From the NCBI GenBank assembly GCA_964470455.1, contig CAYYCX010000103.1, positions 1 through 14,676 on the forward strand: a stretch of DNA of 14,676 nt, read 5' to 3'. Source of the DNA: JAWXBM01 sp964470455. Its GTDB lineage: Bacteria > Pseudomonadota > Gammaproteobacteria > Xanthomonadales > SZUA-36. Under the pieces are notes generated by a model that was given only the letters and a program-made list of their open reading frames with translations, was not told where the DNA came from and did not search any database. How positions within the stretch are numbered: position 1 is the first letter of the stretch; each line of letters opens with the position of its first letter. The position numbers and the translations under genes were made by a program. Positions 1 through 6,046 of the stretch are shown piece by piece.

Positions 1-85
1 TCATGGAACAGCCGGGAGACTGTTCGCCGTCGCGCAGGGTGGTATCAAAGATGTGGACGTAATTACTCTCGTGCTTGGCGTTCAT
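1..85 (-). CDS. leuA: 2-isopropylmalate synthase, N-terminal fragment
   Basis: Only the first 28 codons are inside the window; the gene runs off the left edge. They contain FDTTLRDGEQSPG, the N-terminal signature of the DRE-TIM metallolyase 2-isopropylmalate synthase, which condenses acetyl-CoA with 2-oxoisovalerate as the first committed step to leucine. The D and R of the LRDGEQ motif belong to the metal and substrate site in this family. The ATG follows an AGGAG-like ribosome site at a good distance. The gene starts 45 bp after the ilvC stop on the same strand, so it is read as the third structural gene of the ilvD-ilvC-leuA operon and should share the leader attenuator. Homocitrate or citramalate synthase are possible relatives, but the N-terminus and operon context favour LeuA. 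Confidence 0.88.
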   Translation of the reverse strand, partial: MNAKHESNYVHIFDTTLRDGEQSPGCSM

Positions 86-130
86 GCTTTTGCTCCTGGT
101 TGCCGCCGGTCTTATGCCCGGCGGGTCATA

Positions 131-1126
131 TTACGAACCGGAATTGATCCAGCTCATGCGGGCGCGCAAATCCGCGCCAACTTTCTCAATGGGGTGGTTC
201 AGGTCAGCCTGCTCCATGGCGCGGAAGTTCTTCAGCCCCGAGGCATATTCAGCCGCCCAGTTTTTGGCGAAGGTGCCGTTCTGGATATCGGTGAGCACTT
301 CCTTCATGCGGGCCTTGGTGCTGTCGTCGATCACCCGCGGGCCGCTGACGAAATCGCCGTACTGGGCGGTTTCGGAAATGAAGTGGTTCATCTTCGCCAG
401 GCCGCCTTCAAACAGCAGGTCGACGATCAGCTTCAGCTCGTGCAGGCATTCGAAATAGGCCACTTCCGGCTGGTAGCCGGCTTCGACCAGGGTTTCCCAG
501 CCCTTCACCACCAGTTCGGTGGCGCCGCCGCACAGCACGGCCTGCTCGCCGAACAAATCGGTTTCGGTTTCTTCCTTGAAGGTGGTGACGATGGCGCCGC
601 CGCGGGTGCCGCCCACGCCGTGGCAGTAGGCCAGGCAGCGGTCAAAGGCTTCGCCGGTGGCGTCCTGGTGTACCGCGACAATGCTCGGTACGCCTTTGCC
701 TTCCTGGAACTGGCGGCGCACCAGGTCGCCAGGGCCCTTGGGGGCAACCATGATCACGTCCATGGTCGCCGGCACCTTGATCTGGCCGAAGTGGATGTTG
801 AAGCCATGGGCAAACAGGATGGAACTGCCCGGCTTCGCGTTGGGCTCGATGTCTTCCTTGAAGACCTTGGGCTGCTGCATGTCGGGCAACAGGATGGCGA
901 TCAGGTCGCCCTGGGCTGCCGCCTCGGCGGGAGTGGCCACACGCAGGCCAGCGGCGCTGGCTTCCTTCCAGGACTTGCCGTCTTTGCGCGCACCCACCAC
1001 CACGTCGATGCCGCTTTCGTGCAGGTTGTTGGCATGGGCACGGCCCTGGCTGCCATAGCCGATGATGGCCACGGTTTTGCCCCGTAGCGGTTCAAGGCTG
1101 GCGTCTTTTTCGAAATACATGGTCAT
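131..1126 (-). CDS. ilvC: Ketol-acid reductoisomerase (NADP+), class I
   Basis: At 331 residues it has the length of class I (short) ketol-acid reductoisomerases. The enzyme isomerises and reduces 2-acetolactate or 2-aceto-2-hydroxybutyrate to the dihydroxy acids of valine and isoleucine synthesis, in the cytoplasm. The N-terminal Rossmann domain carries GYGSQG at residues 23-28 and a basic beta2-alphaB loop (GARKDGKS, 46-52) that suggests NADPH preference. The C-terminal knotted domain has the expected metal and substrate residues D190, E194, E226, E230 and S251, with H107 as the conserved histidine. No key residue is missing. The first ATG has an AGGAG ribosome site 8 bases upstream in the 15-bp gap after ilvD; a second in-frame ATG lies two codons on. 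Confidence 0.97.
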   Translation of the reverse strand: MTMYFEKDASLEPLRGKTVAIIGYGSQGRAHANNLHESGIDVVVGARKDGKSWKEASAAGLRVATPAEAAAQGDLIAILLPDMQQPKVFKEDIEPNAKPGSSILFAHGFNIHFGQIKVPATMDVIMVAPKGPGDLVRRQFQEGKGVPSIVAVHQDATGEAFDRCLAYCHGVGGTRGGAIVTTFKEETETDLFGEQAVLCGGATELVVKGWETLVEAGYQPEVAYFECLHELKLIVDLLFEGGLAKMNHFISETAQYGDFVSGPRVIDDSTKARMKEVLTDIQNGTFAKNWAAEYASGLKNFRAMEQADLNHPIEKVGADLRARMSWINSGS

Positions 1127-1141
1127 GGGAAAGGCTCCTGA

Positions 1142-2815
1142 TTAGGTATTGGATTCGTCATTGAATTGGGGAAACGAGGTGATCGCGCCCTTGGAGGCGG
1201 ACGACACCAGGTAGGCATACTTGGCCAGCGCGCCCGAGGCATACTGGCGTGCGCGCGGTTGCCATTCCGCGCGGCGTGATTCGAGATCGGCGGTGGTGGA
1301 GATTTCGCGCGCATCCACATCGATGGTGATGCTGTCGCCTTCGCGCAGCAGGGCGATCGGTCCGCCATGCGCGGCTTCGGGTGCGATATGCCCCACCATG
1401 AAGCCATAAGTGGCGCCGCTGAAGCGGCCGTCGGTGATCAGCGCCACATCCTTGTCCAGGCCCTGGCCGACCAATGCAGCGGTCACGGCCAGCATTTCGC
1501 GCATGCCCGGGCCGCCACTCGGGCCTTCATTGCGGATTACGATCACATCGCCCTTGTTGATCTCGCGGTTCTGCACCGCGGCGAATGAGGCCTCTTCGCT
1601 TTCAAACACACGCGCCGGGCCGGTGAAGCTGAAATTGCCGTGGCCGGCCAGCTTTGCGACACAGCCTTCGGGCGCTATGTTGCCGTACAGGATGCCAAAG
1701 CCGCCGCGCGGCTTGATCGGCTTATCAAATGCGGTGACTACTTCCTGGCCGGGTGTTTCGGTTGCGTTCGCGCACTCTTCAAACAGGCTGCGGCCGGTGA
1801 CGGTGGGTGCATCGGTCAGCAGGCCCGCCTTTTTTAGCCGGTCGATAACCAGCGGTGTGCCGCCGGCCGTAAACAGGTCGGGCGCCATGAAGCGGCCGGC
1901 CGGTTTCAGGTCGCCGATGATGGGGGTCTTGCGCGAGATCTCATCGAATTCATCGATATCGAACTGCACCCCGGCTTCGCGGGCAATGGCCAGCAGATGC
2001 AATACGGCGTTGGTGGAACCGGCAGTAGCGGTGACCACCGTGGCGGCGTTACGCAGGGATTCGTGCGTGACCAGGGCGCGGGTGTTCTGGCCTTCGCGCA
2101 CCTGCTCCACGATGCGCTCGCCGCATTTTCTGACGGCTTCCGCCTTGTCGGGATGCACCGCCGGAATATCGTTCACGCCCATGGGTGACAGGCCCAGCGT
2201 GGTCAGCGCCATGGCCATGGTGTTGGCGGTGAACTGGCCGCCGCAGGCGCCAGCGGTTGGGCAGGCTTCCGATTCGATGGCGTGCAGTTCGTCGGCATCG
2301 ATCTTGCCGCCGGCATAGGCGCCCACGGCTTCAAATACGTCCTGGATGGTGATCGGAATGCCCTTGTGCTTGCCCGGCATGATGGAGCCGCCGTAGATCA
2401 CCATGCCCGGCACATCCAGCCGCGCCACCGCCATGGCGCCGCCCGGCAGGGTCTTGTCGCAGCCCACCAGCGCCACCACACCGTCGCAACAGTGGCCGCG
2501 CGTCACCAGTTCAATGGAGTCGGCCACCAGCTCGCGCGACATCAGCGAGCACTTCATGCCTTCCGAGCCCATGGCGATGCCGTCGGTCACGACAATACTG
2601 CCGAATTCCACCGGTGTGCCGCCCGCCGCGCGAATGCCTTCCTTCACGTATTCCGCCAACTGCCGCAGATGCATGTTGCAGGGCGTGACATCCGACCAGG
2701 TGTTGACCACCGCGATCATGGGTTGCGAGAGTTCCTTGTCGCCCATGCCGGTGGCGCGCAGCATGGCGCGTGCCGCTGCGCGGTTGGGGCCCTTTTTTAT
2801 CTGGTCGCTTTTCAT
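1142..2815 (-). CDS. ilvD: Dihydroxy-acid dehydratase
   Basis: The 557-residue protein is a full-length IlvD/Edd-family dehydratase. It converts 2,3-dihydroxy-3-methylbutanoate and -pentanoate to the 2-oxo acids that precede valine, leucine and isoleucine. Three cysteines that bind the iron-sulfur cluster in this family are visible: C46 (TPCNMH), C119 (VGCDKTLPG) and C191 in the ACPTAGACGGQFTANTMAMA stretch. The C-terminal half has GPSGGPGMREM and DGRFSGA, typical of the family. Length and motifs fit IlvD better than 6-phosphogluconate dehydratase, and the ilvC and leuA neighbours agree. It is the first structural gene after the ilvL attenuator. The ribosome site is weak (AGAAG), and a REP-like repeat lies about 40 bp upstream inside the transcribed leader. 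Confidence 0.97.
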   Translation of the reverse strand: MKSDQIKKGPNRAAARAMLRATGMGDKELSQPMIAVVNTWSDVTPCNMHLRQLAEYVKEGIRAAGGTPVEFGSIVVTDGIAMGSEGMKCSLMSRELVADSIELVTRGHCCDGVVALVGCDKTLPGGAMAVARLDVPGMVIYGGSIMPGKHKGIPITIQDVFEAVGAYAGGKIDADELHAIESEACPTAGACGGQFTANTMAMALTTLGLSPMGVNDIPAVHPDKAEAVRKCGERIVEQVREGQNTRALVTHESLRNAATVVTATAGSTNAVLHLLAIAREAGVQFDIDEFDEISRKTPIIGDLKPAGRFMAPDLFTAGGTPLVIDRLKKAGLLTDAPTVTGRSLFEECANATETPGQEVVTAFDKPIKPRGGFGILYGNIAPEGCVAKLAGHGNFSFTGPARVFESEEASFAAVQNREINKGDVIVIRNEGPSGGPGMREMLAVTAALVGQGLDKDVALITDGRFSGATYGFMVGHIAPEAAHGGPIALLREGDSITIDVDAREISTTADLESRRAEWQPRARQYASGALAKYAYLVSSASKGAITSFPQFNDESNT

Positions 2816-2858
2816 CGTATCTTCTGACTACTCTTGTGATTCAACATCAATTAACGCC

Positions 2859-2918
2859 GTAGGAGCGAGCCATGCTCGCGACCCGGAGTGGAATGTCGGC
2901 AGCGCGGCTGCCTCCTAC
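2859..2918. repeat. REP-like repeat, copy 1 (ilvD leader)
   Basis: This 60-bp element consists of hairpin A (GCGAGC/GCTCGC), a variable spacer and hairpin B (GGCAGC/GCTGCC). The outer arms GTAGGAG and CTCCTAC pair perfectly, so it can fold as a three-way junction. It shares its first 25 bases with copies 2 and 3 at 4980 and 5061. It lies between the attenuator terminator and ilvD, so it is transcribed as part of the ilvD 5' leader, where it might affect mRNA stability or translation. Confidence 0.85.
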
Positions 2919-2926
2919 ATCCCCAT

Positions 2927-2958
2927 AAAAAAAAACCCGCACTTTCTGGGTGCGGGTT
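2927..2958 (-). terminator. Attenuator terminator of the ilv operon
   Basis: Read on the minus strand, a 9-bp stem (AACCCGCAC pairing with GTGCGGGTT) with a 7-base loop is followed directly by nine Ts. This is a strong intrinsic terminator. It lies between the leader peptide stop (2982) and ilvD (2815), so it must be regulated or it would silence the operon. The terminator's upstream arm is also complementary to an upstream segment at 2992-2999, which gives the competing antiterminator. Confidence 0.9.
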
Positions 2959-2999
2959 CTTCAGCTTGATCGTGTATCTGCCTAGCCTGAGCCCGCACC
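2949..2999 (-). promoter_or_regulatory. Antiterminator pairing (2:3) of the ilv leader
   Basis: GGTGCGGG on the minus strand at 2999-2992, inside the last leader codons, is perfectly complementary over 8 bases to CCCGCACC at 2956-2949, the upstream arm of the terminator. The two pairings exclude each other, as regions 2:3 and 3:4 do in classical attenuators. A possible 1:2 pairing is CCCGAT (3048-3043) with ATCGGG (3008-3003), which brackets the Leu/Ile codons. The complementarity is seen directly; the switching is inferred. Confidence 0.75.
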
Positions 3000-3059
3000 T
3001 CTCCCGATAATAAGAAGAAGAGCTAGCAGGGAACCCAGAATGATCGGGGCATGAGCCAT
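2982..3059 (-). CDS. ilvL: ilv operon leader peptide (attenuation)
   Basis: This is a 25-codon reading frame whose middle reads IILGSLLALLLII: four Ile and six Leu within 13 residues, and no Val. It lies just upstream of a terminator hairpin and of ilvD, the arrangement of branched-chain amino acid leader peptides such as E. coli ilvL and leuL. The peptide probably has no role beyond sensing. Ribosomes that stall on the Leu codons (3012-3020 and 3024-3029) should leave downstream region 2 (2992-2999) free, whereas a ribosome that reaches the stop codon should cover it. The start is uncertain. ATG 3059 has only a weak ribosome site, and in-frame ATGs at 3140, 3155 and 3161 would give longer versions with the same Leu/Ile end. 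The call rests on composition, position and the RNA pairing, not on family similarity. Confidence 0.82.
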   Translation of the reverse strand: MAHAPIILGSLLALLLIIGRGAGSG

Positions 3060-3167
3060 TAACCCGTTTTTGGCAGAAATAATGCTCGCAGGCACAGCCA
3101 AAGCGCTTCTCGAACCGCGTCGGTCCTGGATATCAGCCATCTGCTTGCGTTGCATGTGCATCACCCG

Positions 3168-3196
3168 ATTCGACCACAGGCCTTTTTTGCTGTCAA
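3168..3196 (-). promoter_or_regulatory. Sigma-70 promoter for the ilv leader and operon
   Basis: Read on the minus strand, a perfect -35 box TTGACA (3196-3191) and the -10-like box TCGAAT (3173-3168, four of six consensus bases) are separated by 17 bases. The predicted transcript would start near 3161, about 100 bases before the leader peptide ATG at 3059. No other comparable promoter was seen upstream of the attenuator. Confidence 0.6.
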
Positions 3197-3232
3197 CCAT
3201 TATTTCAATTGTCGGGCAAATTTATGATTGGC

Positions 3233-3245
3233 TTAAGATTCTTAA
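3233..3245. promoter_or_regulatory. Palindrome between the ilv and ars units (possible operator)
   Basis: TTAAGA-T-TCTTAA is a perfect 6-bp dyad in the shared region between the minus-strand ilv promoter and the plus-strand arsC gene. It lies about 20 bp upstream of the proposed arsC -35 box. AT-rich dyads of this kind are common operators, but no regulator gene is in the window and I cannot assign a protein to it. Confidence 0.3.
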
Positions 3246-3265
3246 TGTTAACTTCGGTCATGAAT

Positions 3266-3293
3266 TTGTCACAATCCTGCGGCAGCCTGTAAG
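3266..3293 (+). promoter_or_regulatory. Candidate promoter of arsC-acr3
   Basis: TTGTCA (3266-3271, five of six consensus bases) and TGTAAG (3288-3293, four of six) are 16 bases apart. They end 32 bases before the arsC ATG. A small dyad, CAGCC-TGTAA-GGCTG (3283-3297), overlaps the -10 box and could be a repressor site or a hairpin at the start of the mRNA. The assignment rests on matching by eye. Confidence 0.4.
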
Positions 3294-3325
3294 GCTGTCG
3301 AAAAATCGTTCGGGTTGAGGGAATC

Positions 3326-3916
3326 ATGAACATACTGTTTTTATGCACCGGCAATTCCTGCCGCTCGCAAATGGCGGAAGGCTGGGCGCGCCACCTCGCC
3401 GGTGACCGCTTTGAAGTGCAGTCAGCCGGCATTGAAGCGCACGGCAAGAATCCACGCGCCATTGAAGTGATGGCGGAGGTGGGTATCGACATTTCCGGAC
3501 AGGAGTCAACAAAGCTGACCGATGAAATGCTGCAACAGGCGGATGTGCTGGTAACCGTCTGCGGCCATGCCGATGAGCACTGCCCGGTGCTTCCGCCCGG
3601 CAAGCGGAAAATTCATTGGCCGCTCACGGATCCCGCCAAATCCAAAGGCACTGAGGCGGCAATCATGAAGCAGTTCCGCGCCACCCGCGATGAGGTGAGC
3701 GAGCGGGTGGTTGAGTTATTGGCTGAACTCACTCGCGAGCCGAAAGCCAGCACCCGGTCAAAGGCCACTTCGAAACCCGGCAAAAAAGCCACTTCAAAAG
3801 CCACTTCGAAACCCAGTAAAAAAACTATTTCAAAAGCCGGTTCAAAACCCACTTCAAAGCCGGCGTCCAGAACAGCCACCCGGACCGGGACAGCCAAGGT
3901 TGCAGGCAAACGTTGA
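3326..3916 (+). CDS. arsC: Thioredoxin-type arsenate reductase with basic histone-like tail
   Basis: Residues 1-136 form a low-molecular-weight phosphatase fold of the pI258-like arsenate reductase family. It has the P-loop C7-TGNSC-R13, the redox cysteines C79 and C86 (VTVCGHADEHCPVLP) and the acid D102 in TDPA, all as in the thioredoxin-coupled enzymes. It should reduce arsenate to arsenite in the cytoplasm for export by the acr3 product 29 bp downstream. Family members are usually about 130-140 residues. This one has an extra tail at 137-196 of Lys, Ser, Thr, Ala and Pro with about 14 Lys, 5 Arg and one acidic residue, built from repeated TSKP and SKAT units like histone H1 or AlgP tails. 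The start has a GAGGG ribosome site. The catalytic call is strong; the tail's role is unknown. Confidence 0.94.
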   Translation: MNILFLCTGNSCRSQMAEGWARHLAGDRFEVQSAGIEAHGKNPRAIEVMAEVGIDISGQESTKLTDEMLQQADVLVTVCGHADEHCPVLPPGKRKIHWPLTDPAKSKGTEAAIMKQFRATRDEVSERVVELLAELTREPKASTRSKATSKPGKKATSKATSKPSKKTISKAGSKPTSKPASRTATRTGTAKVAGKR

Positions 3917-3945
3917 CACGTAGGTATTGAATTCGAGGAGTGATG

Positions 3946-4983
3946 ATGGGCGTTTTTGAACGCTACCTGAGCGTCTGGGTAGTGCTGTGCATTGTTGCCG
4001 GCATTACGTTGGGACAGTGGCTGCCCGGCCTGTTCGGCCTGTTGGGCAACCTGGAAGTCGCACAGGTCAACCTGCCGGTGGCGGTGCTCATCTGGCTGAT
4101 GATCCTGCCCATGCTGCTGAAGATCGACTTCCAGTCCCTGCGCGATGTAAAACAACACGCGAGGGGCATCGGTGTGACGTTGTTCATCAATTGGGCGGTG
4201 AAACCCTTTTCCATGGCCCTGCTGGCCTGGCTGTTCATCGGCTGGCTGTTCGTGGATCTGCTCCCCGCCGAGCAGGTGCCCAGTTACATCGCCGGGCTGA
4301 TCATCCTGGCCGCCGCGCCGTGCACAGCCATGGTGTTCGTCTGGAGCAACCTGTGCCAGGGCCATCCCGGCTTTACGCTGTCGCAGGTGGCGCTGAATGA
4401 TGTGATCATGGTGTTCGCGTTCGCGCCCATCGTTGCGCTGTTGCTGGGCGTGGCTTCGATCACGGTTCCTTGGGACACGCTGCTGCTGTCAGTGGTGCTG
4501 TATATCGTGCTGCCGGTAATTGTCGCGGGTTGGTGGCGCCGGACCTTGTCGCGGCGGAAAAACGGTACGCAAAAACTGCAGGCATTGCTGGCGCGCCTGC
4601 AGCCCATTTCACTCTCGGCCCTGTTGCTGACGCTGGTGCTGCTGTTTGGCTTTCAAGGGCCGCAGATCATTCAACAACCGCTGATCATCGCCCTGCTGGC
4701 CGTGCCCATCCTGATCCAGGTCTACTTCAACTCCGGCCTGGCCTACCTTCTGAGCCGCAAGCTGGGTGTGGCGCACTGCGTGGCCGCGCCGTCCGCGCTG
4801 ATCGGCGCCAGCAATTTCTTTGAACTGGCCGTGGCGGTTGCCATCAGCCTGTTCGGCCTCAATTCCGGCGCAGCGCTCGCCACGGTGGTTGGCGTATTGG
4901 TGGAAGTGCCGGTGATGCTGTCCGTGGTGTGGATCGTCAACCGCAGCCGTGGGTGGTACGAGCAGGCGCCACACAAAATGTAG
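3946..4983 (+). CDS. acr3: Acr3 arsenite efflux transporter
   Basis: This 345-residue inner-membrane protein with about ten hydrophobic segments matches the Acr3 (BART superfamily) arsenite carriers. Visible landmarks are the LPVAVLIWLMILPMLLKIDF stretch near the N-terminus, the conserved cysteine at about residue 126 in AAAPCTAMVFVWSN, and SNFFELAVA with its conserved Glu at about residue 293. Both residues are needed for transport in characterised Acr3 proteins. It exports arsenite made by the arsC product upstream. GTG 3940, ATG 3943 and ATG 3946 are all in frame; I chose 3946 because the GAGGAG ribosome site (3935-3940) is too close to the others. The TAG stop is the first full codon of a REP-like repeat, so the last residues may have been altered by its arrival. 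Confidence 0.96.
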   Translation: MGVFERYLSVWVVLCIVAGITLGQWLPGLFGLLGNLEVAQVNLPVAVLIWLMILPMLLKIDFQSLRDVKQHARGIGVTLFINWAVKPFSMALLAWLFIGWLFVDLLPAEQVPSYIAGLIILAAAPCTAMVFVWSNLCQGHPGFTLSQVALNDVIMVFAFAPIVALLLGVASITVPWDTLLLSVVLYIVLPVIVAGWWRRTLSRRKNGTQKLQALLARLQPISLSALLLTLVLLFGFQGPQIIQQPLIIALLAVPILIQVYFNSGLAYLLSRKLGVAHCVAAPSALIGASNFFELAVAVAISLFGLNSGAALATVVGVLVEVPVMLSVVWIVNRSRGWYEQAPHKM

Positions 4984-5039
4984 GAGCGAGCCATGCTCGC
5001 GACCGGGTTGTTCAAGTCGGCAGCATGGCTGCCTCCCAC
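4980..5039. repeat. REP-like repeat, copy 2
   Basis: This copy has the same plan as copy 1: GTAGGAG, hairpin A GCGAGC/GCTCGC, a spacer, then hairpin B GGCAGC-ATG-GCTGCC and CTCCCAC. It starts in the last sense codon of acr3 and supplies its TAG stop. It lies between convergent genes, acr3 (+) and the 5144-5566 gene (-), a usual place for REP elements, where it may also help end transcription. Confidence 0.88.
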
Positions 5040-5060
5040 AGCCCAGATTCCATGACCCTT

Positions 5061-5119
5061 GTAGGAGCGAGCCATGCTCGCGACCCGGTGCTCAAGTCGG
5101 CAGCATGGCTGCCTCCCAC
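5061..5119. repeat. REP-like repeat, copy 3
   Basis: It is nearly identical to copy 2 and starts 81 bp after it in the same orientation, so the two form a direct tandem pair. Hairpins A and B are intact. The outer arms GTAGGAG and CTCCCAC pair with an A-C mismatch in a plus-strand transcript but with a tolerated G-U in a minus-strand transcript. Confidence 0.88.
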
Positions 5120-5143
5120 AGATTAAATGCCAGTTGGCCCCTT

Positions 5144-5566
5144 CTATGGGCAGTCCAGATTCAAATCCACTCCGTATTCCCCAATCACCTTCTGGTCCAT
5201 GCCTTTTCCCTCGTAGCGTTTGATGGTGGATTGAACCTCCAGTCCAGTGGCGCTGAATTTGAGGTCCTTTTTGGCAGAGAACCTGTATGTCTGATTGGCC
5301 ACCAGCACCTCGAAAACTGCCTGCTGGCCATTGCTTGAAACGGAAACTGCAATCCCATCGCCATTGCGATCCTCAATGCGGCTGTGCAACAAGGGCTCCG
5401 AGTAAGCCGTCAGCCAGTCCGCACTGCCGAGTTTTTCGCGGCTGCAGGCGACTGCTACATCAACAGCATGCGAGTCGACAGTGCCGGTTACTTTGCCGTT
5501 GAGGTCATCAGCTTGGCTGCCAACGGCAAAGGTGATGAGGAATACGGCGGTTAGAAGGGTACGCAT
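5144..5566 (-). CDS. Small exported protein of unknown function
   Basis: I do not recognise a family. The 140-residue product begins with a clear Sec signal peptide (MRTLLTAVFLITFAVGSQA, cleavage near residue 19). The mature part of about 120 residues is polar, with alternating beta-type patterns and two cysteines (one in VACSREK, one in the final LNLDCP) that could form a disulfide in the periplasm. An ATG three codons upstream (5575) directly abuts the GGAG ribosome site. The ATG at 5566 is at a proper distance and gives a cleaner signal peptide, so it was chosen. It converges with acr3 across the REP pair and appears to be a single-gene unit. Confidence 0.7.
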   Translation of the reverse strand: MRTLLTAVFLITFAVGSQADDLNGKVTGTVDSHAVDVAVACSREKLGSADWLTAYSEPLLHSRIEDRNGDGIAVSVSSNGQQAVFEVLVANQTYRFSAKKDLKFSATGLEVQSTIKRYEGKGMDQKVIGEYGVDLNLDCP

Positions 5567-5695
5567 GTTGATCATCTCCAGGCTTGTTTCAAGAGGGTTT
5601 CAAGATACCACTGTGCATCATTCGGAAATGTCTGCAGGGCATCGTGGACTGTGTATGTTTCTAAGCGCGAACCAACCCGTTGCACGGCTGGAGCC

Positions 5696-6046
5696 TTAAT
5701 CCGCGGCCTCGAAGCCGTCGCGGAAAATCAGTTCGGACTTGACTGCGTCCACTTTCAGCCAGAAACCGCCGGTCAATGTCCAGCCAGCGCCCTGGTTGCC
5801 GGTCGGGCCGGTACTGTCCCACTGGCCGAGTGTGCCGGAGAGCTGCCATTGCTGGTCAGCGGTCTCCGCCAGCACCTCACCGCCGCCATCGATGCTCCAC
5901 CAGTCCAGTGAGAACTCAAGGGCGATGGCTGGCACACTGAACAACAGAATAGAGGCCGTGACCGCAGTTATTGGATGCATGCGGCGGGATGAAACCAGCC
6001 TGCCTGGGCATGTCTGGATTTTCCGGGTTGCAGGCATCCGGTTCAT
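5696..6046 (-). CDS. Small exported protein with DGGG/TGGFW domain and C-terminal DGFE
   Basis: The mature region has SIDGGGEVLAET, LSGTLGQWD and WTLTGGFW, a pattern I have seen in small secreted proteins of environmental bacteria, though I cannot name the family. The C-terminus is LIFRDGFEAAD; a short FxDGFE-type ending occurs in secreted proteins of Xanthomonadales-like bacteria. The start at 6046 overlaps the stop of the upstream S74-domain gene as ATGA, which indicates translational coupling and a shared function. An alternative start at 5980 (MHPITAVTASILLF) would give a standard signal peptide with no N-terminal extension. Both are plausible; the overlap favours the longer form. Export is likely; function is unknown. 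Confidence 0.68.
   Translation of the reverse strand: MNRMPATRKIQTCPGRLVSSRRMHPITAVTASILLFSVPAIALEFSLDWWSIDGGGEVLAETADQQWQLSGTLGQWDSTGPTGNQGAGWTLTGGFWLKVDAVKSELIFRDGFEAAD

Noticed and set aside
53..1087. Long open frame on the plus strand opposite ilvC (344 codons)
   Set aside because: It is antisense to a clear ketol-acid reductoisomerase, has a His/Ala-rich composition typical of GC-rich shadow frames, and shows no family motif.
1410..2318. Plus-strand frame of 302 codons opposite ilvD
   Set aside because: It is antisense to a complete dihydroxy-acid dehydratase with all three cluster cysteines, and its composition is that of a shadow frame.
3613..4365. Minus-strand frame of 250 codons across arsC and acr3
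   Set aside because: It is antisense to two well-supported genes. Its His/Gln-rich composition and the Phe/Glu/Val repeats opposite the basic tail are shadow effects.
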